Assembly (NCBI GenBank): GCA_903845465.1
Contig: CAIMXQ010000017.1
Location: forward strand, 1-22,056
From: an uncultured Actinomycetes bacterium
Lineage (GTDB): Bacteria; Actinomycetota; Actinomycetes; Nanopelagicales; Nanopelagicaceae
DNA length: 22,056 nucleotides
Direction of reading: 5' to 3'
A model generated the notes under the pieces. It searched no databases and was not told the DNA's origin. It saw only the letters and a list, made by a program, of their open reading frames with translations. A program made the position numbers and the translations under genes. Below are positions 14,636 through 20,631 of this stretch, in pieces (position 1 is the stretch's first letter; every line of letters starts with the position of its first letter).

Positions 14636-14968
14636 ATGGCGAAGCAATCTCCAGCCAAAATCAAAAAGCTCCGGGGCGAAGCTATGCGCGCAGCAGCTGC
14701 TCGAAAAGCAGAGCGCGCGCAGCGCAAAGTTACATCTGCACAGGGCGATGCCGATCTCGATGCCTATGCCGAAGTCGATGGTGTGTGGCGCGAACTAGGA
14801 CTTGCAGCTCCCGTGCGTCGAGCCCTGATTGATGAGGGGTATTACAAACTCAGTGATCTTCGAAAGACATCACTCGATGCCATAAAAGATTTACATGGCA
14901 TGGGTCCCAATGCGATTCGCATCATCACCTCTGCGATGAAGAAGGCTGATCTCTCATTTAGAAGGTAA
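14636..14968 (+). CDS. Small helix-hairpin-helix protein resembling the RNA polymerase alpha C-terminal domain
   Basis: 110 aa from the ATG at 14636, which has GAGAGAG about 9 nt upstream; a longer in-frame reading starting inside the tRNA is not credible. Residues 1-35 are Lys/Arg/Ala-rich (MAKQSPAKIKKLRG, AARKAERAQRK) and probably helical or disordered and nucleic-acid binding. Residues about 52-108 form a compact domain: LGLAAPVRRALIDEGYYKLSDL, then a hairpin LHGMGPNAI (86-94), then a terminal helix. This spacing is that of the alpha-CTD/HhH fold (short helix, 'L...G..tl.dL', then 'l.giG..s...i'). The likely role is binding DNA, perhaps with a partner. It follows the tRNA by 27 nt and may share its transcript. 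The family is not one I can name; the cellular role is unknown. Confidence 0.8.
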   Translation: MAKQSPAKIKKLRGEAMRAAAARKAERAQRKVTSAQGDADLDAYAEVDGVWRELGLAAPVRRALIDEGYYKLSDLRKTSLDAIKDLHGMGPNAIRIITSAMKKADLSFRR

Positions 14969-14987
14969 CAGCCGGCGAAAGTGATTG

Positions 14988-15006
14988 CCTGCAACTCATT
15001 TGCAGG
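14988..15006 (+). terminator. Possible weak terminator after the HhH gene
   Basis: CCTGCAA pairs with TTGCAGG around CTCAT, 19 nt after the stop. No U-tract follows (TGGGAAATATC), so if it terminates at all it is inefficient or Rho-assisted. Confidence 0.35.
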
Positions 15007-15059
15007 TGGGAAATATCGGCAATTTCTCATTCCATTTTCCTTCAGTTAATATTTCCCTC

Positions 15060-15160
15060 GTTCACGAGTTCTACGTATTAGCCCCGGCTTAGTAGACGGC
15101 AACCCTCCACCGCGGTGGGGTGCTCCGGGTGACGAACAGGTCAGATACTGACAAGCGCGA
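15060..15160 (+). promoter_or_regulatory. SAM-IV-class riboswitch upstream of metY
   Basis: The conserved SAM-IV core is recognisable: AGCCCCGGCTTAGTAGACGG, then CAACCCTCCACCGCGGTGGG, then GTGCTCCGGGTGACGAACAGG as three consecutive stretches. P1 is GTTC (15060-15063) with GAAC (15134-15137). The 3' hairpin GTCAG-ATA-CTGAC is followed by AAGCGCG, whose CGCG can pair with the CGCG in the apical loop of the CCACCGCGGTGG hairpin (pseudoknot). The class is known mainly from actinobacteria, upstream of sulfur-metabolism genes, and shares the SAM-I ligand core. Binding of S-adenosylmethionine should lower metY expression. The class assignment is from memory of the consensus. Confidence 0.88.
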
Positions 15161-15220
15161 TGTAGTTCTACAGCCACATCTTGCAGAATCAGAACTGACA
15201 TCTACTGCGATGGAGAAGGT

Positions 15221-16534
15221 ATGTCTAACAATTGGTCATTTGAAACCCTGCAGATTCATGCAGGACAAACTGCAGATCCGACAACAGGTGCGCGTGCACT
15301 TCCGTTGTATCAGACAACTGCATATGAATTCCGCGATACGACTCATGCTGCAAACCTCTTTGGTTTAGCCGAACTTGGCAATATTTACACGCGCATCATG
15401 AACCCAACCCAAGATGCTGTAGAACAGCGTCTTGCAGCCCTTGAAGGTGGAGTTGCTGCATTGCTACTTGCATCAGGTTCTGCTGCAACTACATTTGCAA
15501 TTCTCAATGTTGCTGAAGCTGGCGATCACATCGTCTCAAGCCCGAGCTTGTACGGTGGAACTTATAACTTATTCCACTACACACTTCCAAAGTTCGGCAT
15601 TGAGGTCACTTTCGTTGATGATGCAAGCAACCCAGAATCTTGGAAGAAAGCCGTTAAGCCAAATACAAAGGCTTTCTTTGGCGAGACAATCGCTAATCCA
15701 AAGAATGAAATTCTCGATATTAAGGCGATCGCAGATGTTGCTCATTCAGTTGGAGTCCCACTTATCGTCGATAACACTGTTGCAACTCCATATTTGATCA
15801 AACCAATCGATTTTGGTGCAGATGTGGTTGTTCACTCAGCGACTAAGTTCTTATCTGGCCATGGCAATGCAGTTGTCGGTGCAATCATCGATGCCGGAAA
15901 GTTTGATTACGCCCAGCACCAAGATCGCTTCCCTGGCTTTAATAAGCCAGACCCTAGCTATCACGGCTTGGTCTTCTCACAGGCTCTCGGCGTCGGCTCT
16001 GCCTTTGGCGCAAACTTGTCCTACATCTTCAAGATTCGTTTGCAGCTACTTCGCGATATCGGAGCTGCAGTCTCTCCATTTAACGCATGGTTACTCGCAC
16101 AGGGACTTGAAACACTCTCACTCCGCATGGAACGTCATATTGAAAATGCGAAGGCCGTTGCAACATGGTTAGAGGCACATCCAGATGTTGAGAAGGTCAA
16201 CTATGCAGCGCTGAAATCATCACCATGGAACGCACTTGCTACCAAGTACGCACCCAAAGGACCTGGCGCTGTCTTGTCATTTGAACTCAAGGGTGGCATC
16301 GAAGCTGGTAAGAAGTTTGTCGAATCTCTCGAACTCTTTAGCCACGTCGCTAATATCGGTGATGTTCGCTCATTAGTCATTCATCCTGCAACAACAACGC
16401 ACTCGCAGCTATCTCCAGAAGAGCAGCTCGATGCAGGAGTAACTCCGGGACTTGTTCGTTTAAGTCTTGGTCTTGAAAATATTATCGATATCAAGGCAGA
16501 TCTTGAGGCAGGTTTTACAACCGCTCGAGGTTAA
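15221..16534 (+). CDS. metY: O-acetyl-L-homoserine sulfhydrylase (aminocarboxypropyltransferase)
   Basis: 437 aa, a Cys/Met-metabolism PLP enzyme. It joins O-acetylhomoserine with sulfide to give homocysteine directly. Length (about 430) and sequence (FETLQIHAGQ at the start, LPLYQTTAYEF, NIYTRIMNPT, SGSAATTFAI) fit MetY rather than MetB/MetC, which are about 50 residues shorter. The PLP lysine is K209 in VVHSATKFLSGHGN. A perfect GGAGAAGG ribosome site lies 1-2 nt before the ATG region (15212-15219). The SAM-IV riboswitch is 60 nt upstream, which supports a methionine-pathway role. Homoserine from hom in the same window is the precursor after acetylation by MetX, which is not encoded here. 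A bidirectional terminator follows. Confidence 0.95.
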   Translation: MSNNWSFETLQIHAGQTADPTTGARALPLYQTTAYEFRDTTHAANLFGLAELGNIYTRIMNPTQDAVEQRLAALEGGVAALLLASGSAATTFAILNVAEAGDHIVSSPSLYGGTYNLFHYTLPKFGIEVTFVDDASNPESWKKAVKPNTKAFFGETIANPKNEILDIKAIADVAHSVGVPLIVDNTVATPYLIKPIDFGADVVVHSATKFLSGHGNAVVGAIIDAGKFDYAQHQDRFPGFNKPDPSYHGLVFSQALGVGSAFGANLSYIFKIRLQLLRDIGAAVSPFNAWLLAQGLETLSLRMERHIENAKAVATWLEAHPDVEKVNYAALKSSPWNALATKYAPKGPGAVLSFELKGGIEAGKKFVESLELFSHVANIGDVRSLVIHPATTTHSQLSPEEQLDAGVTPGLVRLSLGLENIIDIKADLEAGFTTARG

Positions 16535-16537
16535 GAG

Positions 16538-16789
16538 TTAATTGATAAAGCTGTAAATTAAAAGAAGGCCGCCACATGTGATTACCATCGCTGTGGCGGC
16601 TTTTGTATGTAGCCAACCTTTTCCAGCGCTAGTAAAAGTACTTGCAAGAAGTAGCGCACCGGGAATGACAAGGAGCAAGCTGTGAGCAAGTACTGAAGTC
16701 TTTCCTGTCTGATATCGCAAATTAATCAATCCGACTGCCAATAATAGATAGCCACCCATACGAAAATTATTGATTCGCTGCATATTCAT
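16538..16789 (-). CDS. Hypothetical small membrane protein
   Basis: 83 aa, unrecognised. Three hydrophobic segments are visible: about 12-24 (GGYLLLAVGLINL), 33-52 (VLAHSLLLVIPGALLLASTF) and 64-82 (AATAMVITCGGLLLIYSF). The reading frame fills the gap between metY (3 nt away, convergent) and the rhodopsin gene, whose terminator lies 17 nt upstream. There is no clear ribosome site; the transcript would start in a short spacer or by readthrough from the rhodopsin gene. The metY terminator hairpin and a minus-strand T-rich run fall inside its last third, which is awkward for a real gene. It could be a genuine small integral membrane protein, but it may be a chance open frame. Confidence 0.5.
   Translation of the reverse strand: MNMQRINNFRMGGYLLLAVGLINLRYQTGKTSVLAHSLLLVIPGALLLASTFTSAGKGWLHTKAATAMVITCGGLLLIYSFIN
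16569..16601. terminator. Bidirectional terminator downstream of metY
   Basis: GCCGCCACA pairs with TGTGGCGGC (9 bp, extendable by A-T and G-U pairs). The plus strand continues TTTTGT, and the minus strand continues CTTCTTTTAATTT, so it can work in both directions. It lies 34 nt after the metY stop. Confidence 0.8.
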
Positions 16790-16806
16790 ACTGTGAGTGT
16801 AAAGCA

Positions 16807-16834
16807 GAAGGGCGCCGGTTTCCCGACGCCCTTC
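16807..16834 (-). terminator. Terminator after the rhodopsin gene
   Basis: On the minus strand GAAGGGCGTCGG pairs with CCGGCGCCCTTC (12 bp, one G-U) around a GAAA tetraloop. The tail is TGCTTTACAC, without a clean U-run. It lies 31 nt after the stop. Confidence 0.8.
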
Positions 16835-16865
16835 CGTTAATTACTTATTAACTCTTAAAAGTTAA

Positions 16866-17627
16866 TTAGTGATCTGCTGGCATACCTTCTGCGTGTGACT
16901 TCATGCGTGCGATCTTCAAGATTGTAAGACCGAATACGCACTTCGCGAGAATATCTGCGATTGTGTAACCAACCTGCACGCCAACGAATGAACCTGCTGT
17001 TGGAGCACCGTTCATTCCAAGGATGTATGAGATTGGGTAAACGCCCCATGTAGCAACGAGAAGCAGACGCAAGCGTCCGATTGTCTCGCCTACGCCAGCT
17101 GGCTGACGATCAAGTGACTTTCCAAGCTCTACGAAGAGTACGTAAAGGATGTAAAGGAATGGGATTGTTGAAAGAACGCCGTAAAGAATCTGTGTGTTCT
17201 TCACAGTTGAGATCTGACCTGGGTAACCAAGTGCGATCATCGCTGCTGCTGCTGGAACGAGGCGTGTGATAAGTGAACGTGAAACTTCCTTAGCAAGTGC
17301 CAATACCGCAATAACTTCAACGAGTAGAAGTGGAACAGTAAGAAGCCAGTCAACATAACGATATGCCTCGTTAAATGCGCCTTGGTCTCCTCCGAGCATT
17401 ACCGCGTGGTCCTTTGAAGCTTCAGCGAATGAGTTGAAGATTCGGAAGTAGTGGTAACCAGCAATGAATGTAACCATTGATGACATCACTAGTGCATTGC
17501 GGTACTTAGGTAGAACTCGTGACTGTGATACGAGGGTATAAACAGTGCAAGCGAGCATTGAGATCAAACCGAATGAGAATATGTTGTAAACGATATTCCA
17601 CTGGTTATTGTCGAGTGTTACTGACAT
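16866..17627 (-). CDS. Actinorhodopsin-type light-driven proton pump
   Basis: 253 aa from the ATG at 17627, chosen because GGAGG lies 8 nt upstream; an in-frame ATG at 17729 would add 34 unrelated residues. This is a seven-helix microbial rhodopsin that uses retinal to pump protons outward and make an ion gradient in light. Helix C reads EAYRYVDWLLTVPLLLVE: proton acceptor D93, T97 and donor E104 form the D-T-E pattern of proton pumps. L101, at the proteorhodopsin-105 equivalent, predicts green absorption. K229 in ADILAKCVFG is the retinal Schiff-base lysine. H59 may partner D93. Helix E has GYPG, where a small residue could leave room for a carotenoid antenna as in xanthorhodopsin (inference). 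The C terminus ends in a His/Met tail. No retinal-synthesis gene is in the window. Confidence 0.95.
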   Translation of the reverse strand: MSVTLDNNQWNIVYNIFSFGLISMLACTVYTLVSQSRVLPKYRNALVMSSMVTFIAGYHYFRIFNSFAEASKDHAVMLGGDQGAFNEAYRYVDWLLTVPLLLVEVIAVLALAKEVSRSLITRLVPAAAAMIALGYPGQISTVKNTQILYGVLSTIPFLYILYVLFVELGKSLDRQPAGVGETIGRLRLLLVATWGVYPISYILGMNGAPTAGSFVGVQVGYTIADILAKCVFGLTILKIARMKSHAEGMPADH

Positions 17628-17851
17628 GTAGTAAGCCTCCGTGAGTGCTATATCAGTGCAGGCCGTTCGACCTGAAAGATCTGCAACTATGAGGACCTCG
17701 AGGAGCCTCATTGGTGCCGATGAGTACATTGTGAACTATCTGCCAACGATTTGCAGTATCTAATGTGAAAATTCTGTGATTTTTTTCAGCTACATTGAGC
17801 GTGATCCCCCTCGAAAATCGGACATTTCACCTCGTTGGGTACCCTTACTGA
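17628..17851. promoter_or_regulatory. Divergent spacer and structured 5' region of the rhodopsin gene
   Basis: 224 nt lie between the rhodopsin and MFS starts. On the rhodopsin (minus) strand two hairpins are visible. One at 17690-17710 pairs TGAGG/CCTCA and CCTC/GAGG. One at 17659-17674 pairs CAGGTC/GGCCTG around GAAC. A possible promoter is TTTCAG-N17-GATATA, which would overlap the second hairpin and start about 30 nt before the ATG; TTAGATACT near 17755 is another -10 candidate that would place both hairpins in a leader. A run TTTTTTTCAG (plus) lies near 17780. No regulator site can be named. Confidence 0.4.
17840..17845 (+). promoter_or_regulatory. Probable -10 box for a leaderless MFS transcript
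   Basis: TACCCT, then the six bases TACTGA, then the GTG start codon. There is no Shine-Dalgarno sequence between box and start. The -35 region is not consensus. Confidence 0.55.
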
Positions 17852-19063
17852 GTGCTTAGCCAACTTCGAGAGCTACATGGATTCAAGGGATTTTCAAACC
17901 TTGCCTTCTCGCGATTTATCTCCAATGTAGGCAACGGTGTCTCTCCTATTGCCCTGGCTTACGGTGTCTTAAGCCTTCCTCATTCCACTGGCCGGGATCT
18001 TTCCATCGTCATGGCAGCCCGCTTTATTCCACTTCTGGCCTTCATGCTCTTTGGTGGAGTCATCGCAGATCGATTCCAACGCAATCGACTTGTGGGCGGA
18101 AGCGACATGCTCGGAAGTTTCTTAGCAGCAACGAGCGCCATCTCACTTATCGCAGGTTTCTCGAGCGTGTGGTTACTCGCACTTATGGGCGGGCTCTTTG
18201 GAGTTCTCAATGCAATATGGTGGCCAGCAATGTCAGGTGTGCTCCCTGAGATATTACCTAAAGAGAAGCTTCAAGAAGGTAACGCTGTCATCGGTTTAAT
18301 GACAAATATCGGTTACATCATTGGAACACTTTCTGGCGGAGTAATTGTTGCAACAGCTGGAGCTGGATGGGGACTTCTCGTTGATGCAATCTCATTCTTT
18401 ATCGCAGGTGTGATTGTCTGGAAATTACCTCTTATTGAAAAGTTAAAAGAGAAGAGCCCAGGAATCATTCACGATCTCATTGTTGGATGGAAGGAATTTA
18501 TCTCTCGCAGTTGGGTTATTGCGATGGTTATTTCTTTCGCCCTTATCAATATGGCATTTGAATCAATGCTCTCAGTTCTTGGACCACTTAACTTTAGTAA
18601 TCCTGTCACCGGACCAAGGCAATGGTCCTATAACGTGGCTGGACTATCGGTCGGTATGTTGTTAGGGGGGATCTGGGTTCTCAAAGTAAAGATGACTCGA
18701 CCTCTTTTGATAACGATGTTTCTTATCGCGGTCTCCGCTGTATGGGATTTTAGCCTCGCCTTTGGGCTTCCGTTATGGGTAACTATTGTTGCTGGCATCT
18801 TTTCAGGTGTGAGTGTTGAAGTATTTACCGTCACATGGAGCACATCACTGCAGAGCCATATTCCAGAAGAGTCATACTCGCGAGTGAACTCTTATGACGC
18901 ATTGGGATCCTACGGAATTGCACCTCTTGGCATCATCGCAGCTGGTCCGCTTGCGATGCACTTTGGAGTACACGCAATTCTGATGGTTACGGGGGCAGTC
19001 ACGCTCATCGCTGCAGTTGCAACACTTCTGGTCCCTTCTGTGCGAAACCTTAGAAACGATTAG
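17852..19063 (+). CDS. Major facilitator superfamily transporter (EntS/MFS_3-like)
   Basis: 403 aa with about 11-12 membrane segments in two halves, typical of the MFS. The start is GTG at 17852, six bases after a TACCCT box, with the N terminus MLSQLRELHGFKGFSNLAFSRFISNVG; the frame has no better ATG nearby. The first cytoplasmic loop carries the MFS motif as GGVIADRFQRNRLV (about 68-81). The sequence LDAISFF-like VDAISFFIAGVIV and the SFVWWP-like AIWWPAMSGVLPEI segment are typical of the MFS_3 / enterobactin-exporter group, which usually exports drugs or siderophores. The substrate cannot be told from the sequence. It is divergent from the rhodopsin gene and 9 nt upstream of the hemolysin-III-like gene. 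Confidence 0.88.
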   Translation: MLSQLRELHGFKGFSNLAFSRFISNVGNGVSPIALAYGVLSLPHSTGRDLSIVMAARFIPLLAFMLFGGVIADRFQRNRLVGGSDMLGSFLAATSAISLIAGFSSVWLLALMGGLFGVLNAIWWPAMSGVLPEILPKEKLQEGNAVIGLMTNIGYIIGTLSGGVIVATAGAGWGLLVDAISFFIAGVIVWKLPLIEKLKEKSPGIIHDLIVGWKEFISRSWVIAMVISFALINMAFESMLSVLGPLNFSNPVTGPRQWSYNVAGLSVGMLLGGIWVLKVKMTRPLLITMFLIAVSAVWDFSLAFGLPLWVTIVAGIFSGVSVEVFTVTWSTSLQSHIPEESYSRVNSYDALGSYGIAPLGIIAAGPLAMHFGVHAILMVTGAVTLIAAVATLLVPSVRNLRND

Positions 19064-19066
19064 GCT
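19061..19066 (+). promoter_or_regulatory. Probable -10 box for a leaderless hlyIII-like transcript
   Basis: TAGGCT begins on the MFS stop codon (TAG). The six bases ATTTCA separate it from the next gene's ATG. There is no Shine-Dalgarno sequence. The gene could otherwise be co-transcribed with the MFS gene. Confidence 0.5.
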
Positions 19067-19072
19067 ATTTCA

Positions 19073-19720
19073 ATGATTATGGAGCCAATTCAAGCACCGC
19101 CGAAATTGCGGGGATGGTTTCATCTCGGTGCAACGCCAGTTGTCATCATTGCTTCATTAGTTTTATTTCTCTTAAGTCGTGACTCATTTAAATTTGCAGT
19201 CGCTCTCTATTCGATTACTGCAATCATGCTCTTTAGCGTCTCTGCTGTTTATCATCGCGTTCCATGGGTTCCGACCAAGAAGAAGATTTGGCGTCGATGG
19301 GATCACGCAAATATCAATCTACTTATTGCAGGTTCCTACACTCCATTCGCAGTAGCGCTACTCAATAACCACGATCGCGATGTTCTGCTTGCAGTTGTAT
19401 GGACCGGAGCGCTGATGGGGGTTGCACTAAGAGTTTTCTGGGTTGGTGCACCTCGATGGCTCTATGTTGCAAACTATTTACTACTCGGATGGGTCGCTGT
19501 TATTTACACACCTCAGCTCTACAAAGAGGGTGGTCTTTGGGTGTTACTTCCCATCATCATCGGGGGCCTTCTCTACTCGATCGGTGCAATCTTCTACGCG
19601 CTCAAATTGCCCGGCAGATATGCCAAATACTTTGGCTTTCACGAGCTCTTCCATATCTTTGTGCTTGCTGCATGGATTTCGCAGTATCTAGCGGTCTCCA
19701 TCGCCATTTACCGAAAGTAG
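19073..19720 (+). CDS. Hemolysin III / PAQR family membrane protein
   Basis: 215 aa, seven hydrophobic segments, normal length for the HlyIII (YqfA/TrhA) family. The family's metal-site residues are all present: SAVYH (Ser57, His61), RRWDH (Asp77, His78) and HELFH (His190, His194). These resemble the zinc-dependent hydrolase-like centre of adiponectin receptors. In bacteria the family is tied to membrane lipid homeostasis rather than haemolysis proper (YqfA/TrhA was linked to membrane energetics in E. coli); the exact reaction is unsettled. The ATG at 19073 has no ribosome site but has a TAGGCT box six bases upstream; an in-frame ATG two codons later is also possible. It follows the MFS gene by 9 nt. 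Confidence 0.92.
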   Translation: MIMEPIQAPPKLRGWFHLGATPVVIIASLVLFLLSRDSFKFAVALYSITAIMLFSVSAVYHRVPWVPTKKKIWRRWDHANINLLIAGSYTPFAVALLNNHDRDVLLAVVWTGALMGVALRVFWVGAPRWLYVANYLLLGWVAVIYTPQLYKEGGLWVLLPIIIGGLLYSIGAIFYALKLPGRYAKYFGFHELFHIFVLAAWISQYLAVSIAIYRK

Positions 19721-19730
19721 CCTCATGCCC

Positions 19731-19736
19731 TAATCT
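19731..19736 (+). promoter_or_regulatory. Possible -10 box for the coiled-coil gene
   Basis: TAATCT lies 10 nt after the hlyIII stop, with a weak TTACCG 17 nt upstream. It would start transcription near 19743 and give a leader of about 40 nt before the ATG at 19784. Confidence 0.4.
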
Positions 19737-19783
19737 TGGGCTCTGTACACGACTGGTCCACGATATCGATTGCGAGTTTTACG

Positions 19784-20626
19784 ATGGCAGAGAAGAAGTT
19801 CCGCAGCTGGGTAGGTTTTCGCGAAGAAGAAGAACGCGCACCCATAGCTAACCCTGTCGACCGCATTCGCGAACTTGAATCGCAATTGGCGGATCTTCGT
19901 TCGCGTCGCGATATCACCGGCTTGAGCCGTGAAGAGTTTGAAATCCTCGCAACTGAAACTGCGATGTCGATGATTAAATCTGCTCAGGCACGTGAAGCAA
20001 AGGCGCATTCGACAGCTGACAGGCTTGTCGCTGAAACTACACGCAGTGCAAAAGACACACTTGAGGGCGCTGAAAATAAGGCGCGCAGCATTCTTGCTGG
20101 CGCAGAATCTCGTGGTCGTAAATATATTTCTACCGCTGAGGTAGAGGCTGCCGAGATTGTCCGCGATGCCAGCCGTGAAGCAGCATCAGTTGCCGATGCA
20201 AAGATTCGCGAAGCAGATGTCGTCGTCGATGGAAAACGTCGTGAAGCAGTTGCACTAACTACCGCCGCTCGTCGCGAAGCAGAACGAGTCATCTCAGAAG
20301 CTGCCGAAAACGTGGTCGAATACCGAGCATGGCTTGCAGATATCCTCGCAGAATCTGAACGTCTCTACCGAAGCCAAGCTTCAGCGCTTTCAGCGGCTGA
20401 ATCTGCAATTGCACAATCACGCGAAAAGTTAGATTCCGCGTTCGCGCGACTTTCCAAGATGCAGCAGATAGTTGATAACTCTCTCAATGAAGATGGCACC
20501 GTCAAGAAATCAGCGCCAATTCGAGTAGAAAGTAAGCGCACACGTACCGCTATCGCCGCCCCTAAGAAGGCGGTAAAGAAAACTGCGAAGAAGGCCGTTA
20601 AGAAAACTTCAGCAAAGCGTAAGTAA
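19784..20626 (+). CDS. DivIVA-like coiled-coil protein with a histone-H1-like basic tail
   Basis: 280 aa from the ATG at 19784 (MAEKKFRSWVGFREEEE); an upstream in-frame TTG at 19736 is less likely because it lies in the probable -10 box. After a charged N terminus, residues about 24-235 are almost continuously helical and Ala/Glu/Arg-rich, with long coiled-coil character (RIRELESQLADLRSRR, then EAKAHSTADRLVAETTRSAK and AARREAERVISEAAENVVEY). Composition is similar to DivIVA/Wag31-type and ATP-synthase-b-like coiled coils, but I see no diagnostic DivIVA N-terminal motif. Residues 260-280 (PKKAVKKTAKKAVKKTSAKR) copy the Ala/Lys repeats of histone H1 and mycobacterial HupB tails and should bind DNA or an acidic surface. 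There is no signal peptide or membrane segment. The next gene starts 5 nt later. Confidence 0.85.
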   Translation: MAEKKFRSWVGFREEEERAPIANPVDRIRELESQLADLRSRRDITGLSREEFEILATETAMSMIKSAQAREAKAHSTADRLVAETTRSAKDTLEGAENKARSILAGAESRGRKYISTAEVEAAEIVRDASREAASVADAKIREADVVVDGKRREAVALTTAARREAERVISEAAENVVEYRAWLADILAESERLYRSQASALSAAESAIAQSREKLDSAFARLSKMQQIVDNSLNEDGTVKKSAPIRVESKRTRTAIAAPKKAVKKTAKKAVKKTSAKRK

Positions 20627-20631
20627 TTTCG

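Noticed and set aside
15120..15368. 82-codon frame starting inside the riboswitch
   Set aside because: It begins within the SAM-IV aptamer and runs over metY in another frame; no ribosome site.
17628..17729. 34-residue N-terminal extension of the rhodopsin (start at 17729)
   Set aside because: The GGAGG site fits the ATG at 17627, homology begins there, and the extension is not like a signal peptide of the family.
19736..19783. TTG start giving 16 extra residues on the coiled-coil protein
   Set aside because: The extra residues (starting GSVHDWST) look like untranslated leader and the TTG lies on the probable -10 box TAATCT; MAEKKFRSW at 19784 is a better start.
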